Shown here: piece by piece, positions 15,608 to 16,759 of the stretch
Layout: each line of letters opens with the position of its first letter
How positions within the stretch are numbered: position 1 is the stretch's first letter
Assembly (NCBI GenBank): GCA_036676175.1
Contig: JAKFDL010000070.1
Span: 1-16,759, forward strand
Direction: 5' to 3'
DNA length: 16,759 nucleotides
Origin: Methylotenera_A sp036676175
GTDB lineage: Bacteria; Pseudomonadota; Gammaproteobacteria; Burkholderiales; Methylophilaceae
Notes under the pieces: generated by a model
Database searches by the model: none
Seen by the model: the letters and a program-made list of their open reading frames with translations, nothing else
Told to the model about the DNA's origin: nothing
Made by a program: the position numbers and the translations under genes

Positions 15608-15640
15608 CCCTGCAGGCCAATATTGATAAGGTCTTCAGGG
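15608..15640 (+). terminator. Hairpin after pgi, possible transcription terminator
   Basis: CCCTGCAGGCC (15608-15618) pairs with GGTCTTCAGGG (15630-15640) with one C-T mismatch and one G-U pair, leaving an 11-nt loop. It starts 15 bp after the pgi stop. The following sequence is AT-rich (AAATTATATTTCT) but lacks a clean U-tract, so it is a weak intrinsic terminator or an mRNA-end stabiliser. Confidence 0.45.
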
Positions 15641-15672
15641 AAATTATATTTCTAAGTATTTCCTGATAATAA

Positions 15673-15700
15673 AAATCGTTTAACAACCTCAAACGAATTT
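15673..15700 (+). terminator. AT-rich hairpin, possible second terminator
   Basis: AAATCGTTT (15673-15681) and AAACGAATTT (15691-15700) form an imperfect stem with one bulge around a 9-nt loop, followed by ATTTTCT. The stem is mostly A-T pairs and therefore weak. It may be a chance structure in AT-rich DNA. Confidence 0.25.
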
Positions 15701-15728
15701 ATTTTCTCAGTTCTTAACCCTGCACTAT

Positions 15729-15770
15729 TAACAAACCGTACGACTAAGAATAACAAACCGTACGACTAAG
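15729..15770. repeat. Perfect 20-bp tandem direct repeat with CGTACG palindromic core
   Basis: TAACAAACCGTACGACTAAG occurs at 15729-15748 and again, with no mismatch, at 15751-15770, separated by AA (period 22 bp, about two helical turns). Each copy contains the palindrome CGTACG. The pair ends about 126 bp before the methyltransferase start. The arrangement suits two same-face binding sites for a regulator, or a small duplication left at a junction; no gene for a cognate protein is seen. Confidence 0.85.
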
Positions 15771-15811
15771 TTGAAAAGCCCCCTCTATATTTACAGCAAT
15801 GTAATCTACCG

Positions 15812-15827
15812 CACAAAGTATTTGAAG
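15812..15827 (+). repeat. 16-bp copy of an internal pgi segment
   Basis: CACAAAGTATTTGAAG is identical to bases 15323-15338 inside pgi, where it codes for part of the conserved PHKVFEGN block. Including three bases upstream the match is 18 of 19, and one frame of the gap copy also reads PHKVFE. It may be a relic of a duplicated pgi end or coincidence. Confidence 0.5.
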
Positions 15828-15849
15828 TATTCAGGGTATATTTGAAGTA
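15819..15849 (+). repeat. 11-bp direct repeat upstream of the methyltransferase gene
   Basis: TATTTGAAGTA occurs at 15819-15829 and 15839-15849, with a 20-bp period. The first copy overlaps the 16-bp match to pgi. It lies 48 bp before the methyltransferase start, where promoter or operator elements would be expected, but no -10/-35 pair could be fitted with confidence. Confidence 0.5.
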
Positions 15850-15884
15850 AACAATACGCACATTGGGAGAACTCTTATTTTTTT

Positions 15885-15890
15885 GGGAGG
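15885..15890 (+). promoter_or_regulatory. Strong Shine-Dalgarno of the methyltransferase gene
   Basis: GGGAGG is followed by the 6-nt spacer TTCTGA and ATG at 15897. This supports both the start and the reality of the gene, in contrast to pgi and glgB, which have little ribosome-site signal. Confidence 0.75.
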
Positions 15891-15896
15891 TTCTGA

Positions 15897-16679
15897 ATGT
15901 TACGCTCCTGGTTAAAGAAACTGCTAATTCTTTTTGATATATTGGGACATTACTACTATTTAAGATATGGCTTAAAATATAGAATCAAAGCTACGTTTAC
16001 CCCGTTTTGCACCTTATCGCCCCCGCTACTGATTGCAATAAACTCCAGTTTCAAAAAAGCACAAGCATTAAATATCTTAGAAGACACGGACTACATGGAG
16101 TTTGGTATTTATCGAGGTTTTGCTTTTTGGTACGCACAAGCCATTGCTAACGATATGAATATTAACAAGATGCGTTTTTTTGGATTCGACTCATTTCACG
16201 GTCTTCCAAAAATAAAAGGATTAGATATTGGTTCCGACTTTAGTAAGGGAAGTTTTAAGTGTGGGCGTGATTTAGTTGAAAAATATCTAAATGATTTTGG
16301 TGTCGATTGGAAAAGGACTTTTTTGATTGAAGGCTTTTTTAGTGACAGCCTAAACGATAAGACAAAAGAACAGTATCAAATTCGCAATTGCTCTATATGT
16401 GCCATAGATTGCGATTTATATGAAGCCGCGCGGGATGCATTAAATTTTGTAGGCCCATTACTAAGTAATAAATCTTTTGTTATTTTTGATGATTGGAATT
16501 GCAATAAGGCGAATCCAGAAAAAGGTGAACGAAAAGCATTTGCTGAATTTCTGAAAAATAACCCAAATATCAAATCCGAGGCTTGCGGGCAATTTGGAAA
16601 TAACTGCCAAGTATTTTTTCTTGAGAAAATAACAGCAAAGCAGCGTAGATTAAAACAACTAAGCTATTTCGCGGCATGA
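15897..16679 (+). CDS. TylF-like class I SAM-dependent methyltransferase
   Basis: This 260-residue protein resembles the TylF/MycF (macrocin O-methyltransferase) family, metal-dependent enzymes that methylate sugar hydroxyls of antibiotics or surface polysaccharides. A Lys-rich and hydrophobic N-terminus (1-45) precedes the fold. The SAM loop is EFGIYRG at 68-74. GFDSFHGLP at 96-104 follows the strand that normally binds the ribose. IDCDLY at 170-175 and FDDW at 197-200 supply the aspartates (D171, D173, D198, D199) expected to bind Mg2+. ATG 15897 has GGGAGG six bases upstream. GC is about 35 percent in lines I counted, against about 45 percent or more in glgB and pgi, and its role does not match the glycogen genes, so it is probably acquired. 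It is a single gene here; whether a polysaccharide cluster follows lies outside the window. Methylation of a surface sugar is a family-based guess. Confidence 0.8.
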   Translation: MLRSWLKKLLILFDILGHYYYLRYGLKYRIKATFTPFCTLSPPLLIAINSSFKKAQALNILEDTDYMEFGIYRGFAFWYAQAIANDMNINKMRFFGFDSFHGLPKIKGLDIGSDFSKGSFKCGRDLVEKYLNDFGVDWKRTFLIEGFFSDSLNDKTKEQYQIRNCSICAIDCDLYEAARDALNFVGPLLSNKSFVIFDDWNCNKANPEKGERKAFAEFLKNNPNIKSEACGQFGNNCQVFFLEKITAKQRRLKQLSYFAA

Positions 16680-16690
16680 ATCAAGAATGG

Positions 16691-16725
16691 GCCCTGCGAG
16701 GAAATAACCATGCAGTTTGCAGGGC
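16691..16725 (+). terminator. Hairpin after the methyltransferase gene
   Basis: GCCCTGC (16691-16697) pairs perfectly with GCAGGGC (16719-16725) across a 21-nt loop, 11 bp after the stop. No U-tract follows (ACTTACAAATAC), so termination would be weak or factor-assisted. The core TGCAGGGCA is the reverse complement of TGCCCTGCA at 15606-15614 just after pgi. Confidence 0.35.
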
Positions 16726-16759
16726 ACTTACAAATACAATTATCTCAACTGCAAGCTTT

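Larger units (their letters stand above)
15593..15896. other. 304-bp AT-rich non-coding gap between pgi and the methyltransferase gene
   Basis: No convincing gene is seen here. The gap holds a probable terminator hairpin at 15608-15640, a second AT-rich hairpin at 15673-15700, a perfect 20-bp direct repeat at 15729-15770, an 11-bp direct repeat (TATTTGAAGTA) at 15819-15829 and 15839-15849, a 16-bp copy of pgi coding sequence at 15812-15827, and the strong ribosome site of the next gene at 15885-15890. I could not pick a convincing -35/-10 pair. Confidence 0.7.

Noticed and set aside
15729..15770. Possible CRISPR array
   Set aside because: There are only two copies, and the 2-bp separation is far too short for a spacer. 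No cas gene is present.
15593..16759. Insertion sequence or transposon around the methyltransferase gene
   Set aside because: No transposase gene, no long terminal inverted repeats and no target duplication could be identified. The 9-bp inverted match is reported only as a weak observation.

Overview
The window looks like chromosome from a betaproteobacterium, most likely a methylotroph of the Methylophilaceae (Methylotenera-like). I infer this from moderate GC, the style of the housekeeping proteins, and a glycogen gene cluster next to a phosphoglucose isomerase. No marker in the window fixes the genus. All but one of the thirteen protein genes belong to recognisable families with ordinary core functions. 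I found no RNA gene, CRISPR array, prophage or insertion sequence.

Left part (1-5535): a variant of the classical tsaE - amidase - mutL housekeeping cluster, read leftwards: tsaE (tRNA t6A synthesis), amiC-type amidase (cell separation) and mutL (mismatch repair, cut by the window edge). A zinc-independent medium-chain oxidoreductase sits between the amidase and mutL. queG (queuosine synthesis) is read rightwards from the same point as tsaE: the two start codons share one CATATG palindrome with no intergenic base.

Middle part (5542-15592): a glycogen/maltodextrin region built around a divergent promoter region at about 11508-11660. Leftwards run glgC (ADP-glucose synthesis), a GH57 amylase-like hydrolase, malQ (4-alpha-glucanotransferase), a ROK sugar kinase (probable glucokinase) and a small VOC-fold protein. 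Rightwards run glgB (branching enzyme) and pgi. Together they can make activated glucose, branch the polymer, trim and disproportionate it, re-phosphorylate free glucose, and exchange glucose-6-P with fructose-6-P, which in a ribulose-monophosphate methylotroph is the entry and exit of central metabolism. Glycogen synthase (glgA) and phosphorylase (glgP) are not in the window.

Right end (15593-16759): the character changes. A 304-bp AT-rich gap holds hairpins, a perfect 20-bp direct repeat with a CGTACG core, an 11-bp repeat, and a 16-bp echo of the pgi coding sequence. It is followed by a low-GC TylF-like methyltransferase gene with a strong Shine-Dalgarno. This is the only part that looks accessory or acquired.

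Three start codons were revised on ribosome-binding-site or context evidence: the oxidoreductase to GTG at 2501, glgC to GTG at 11507, and tsaE to ATG at 4461. I see no convincing evidence for a wholly new biological system. The most checkable oddities are the 15593-15896 gap, the glgB/glgC intergenic hairpin, the back-to-back tsaE/queG starts and the oxidoreductase inserted in the mutL cluster.
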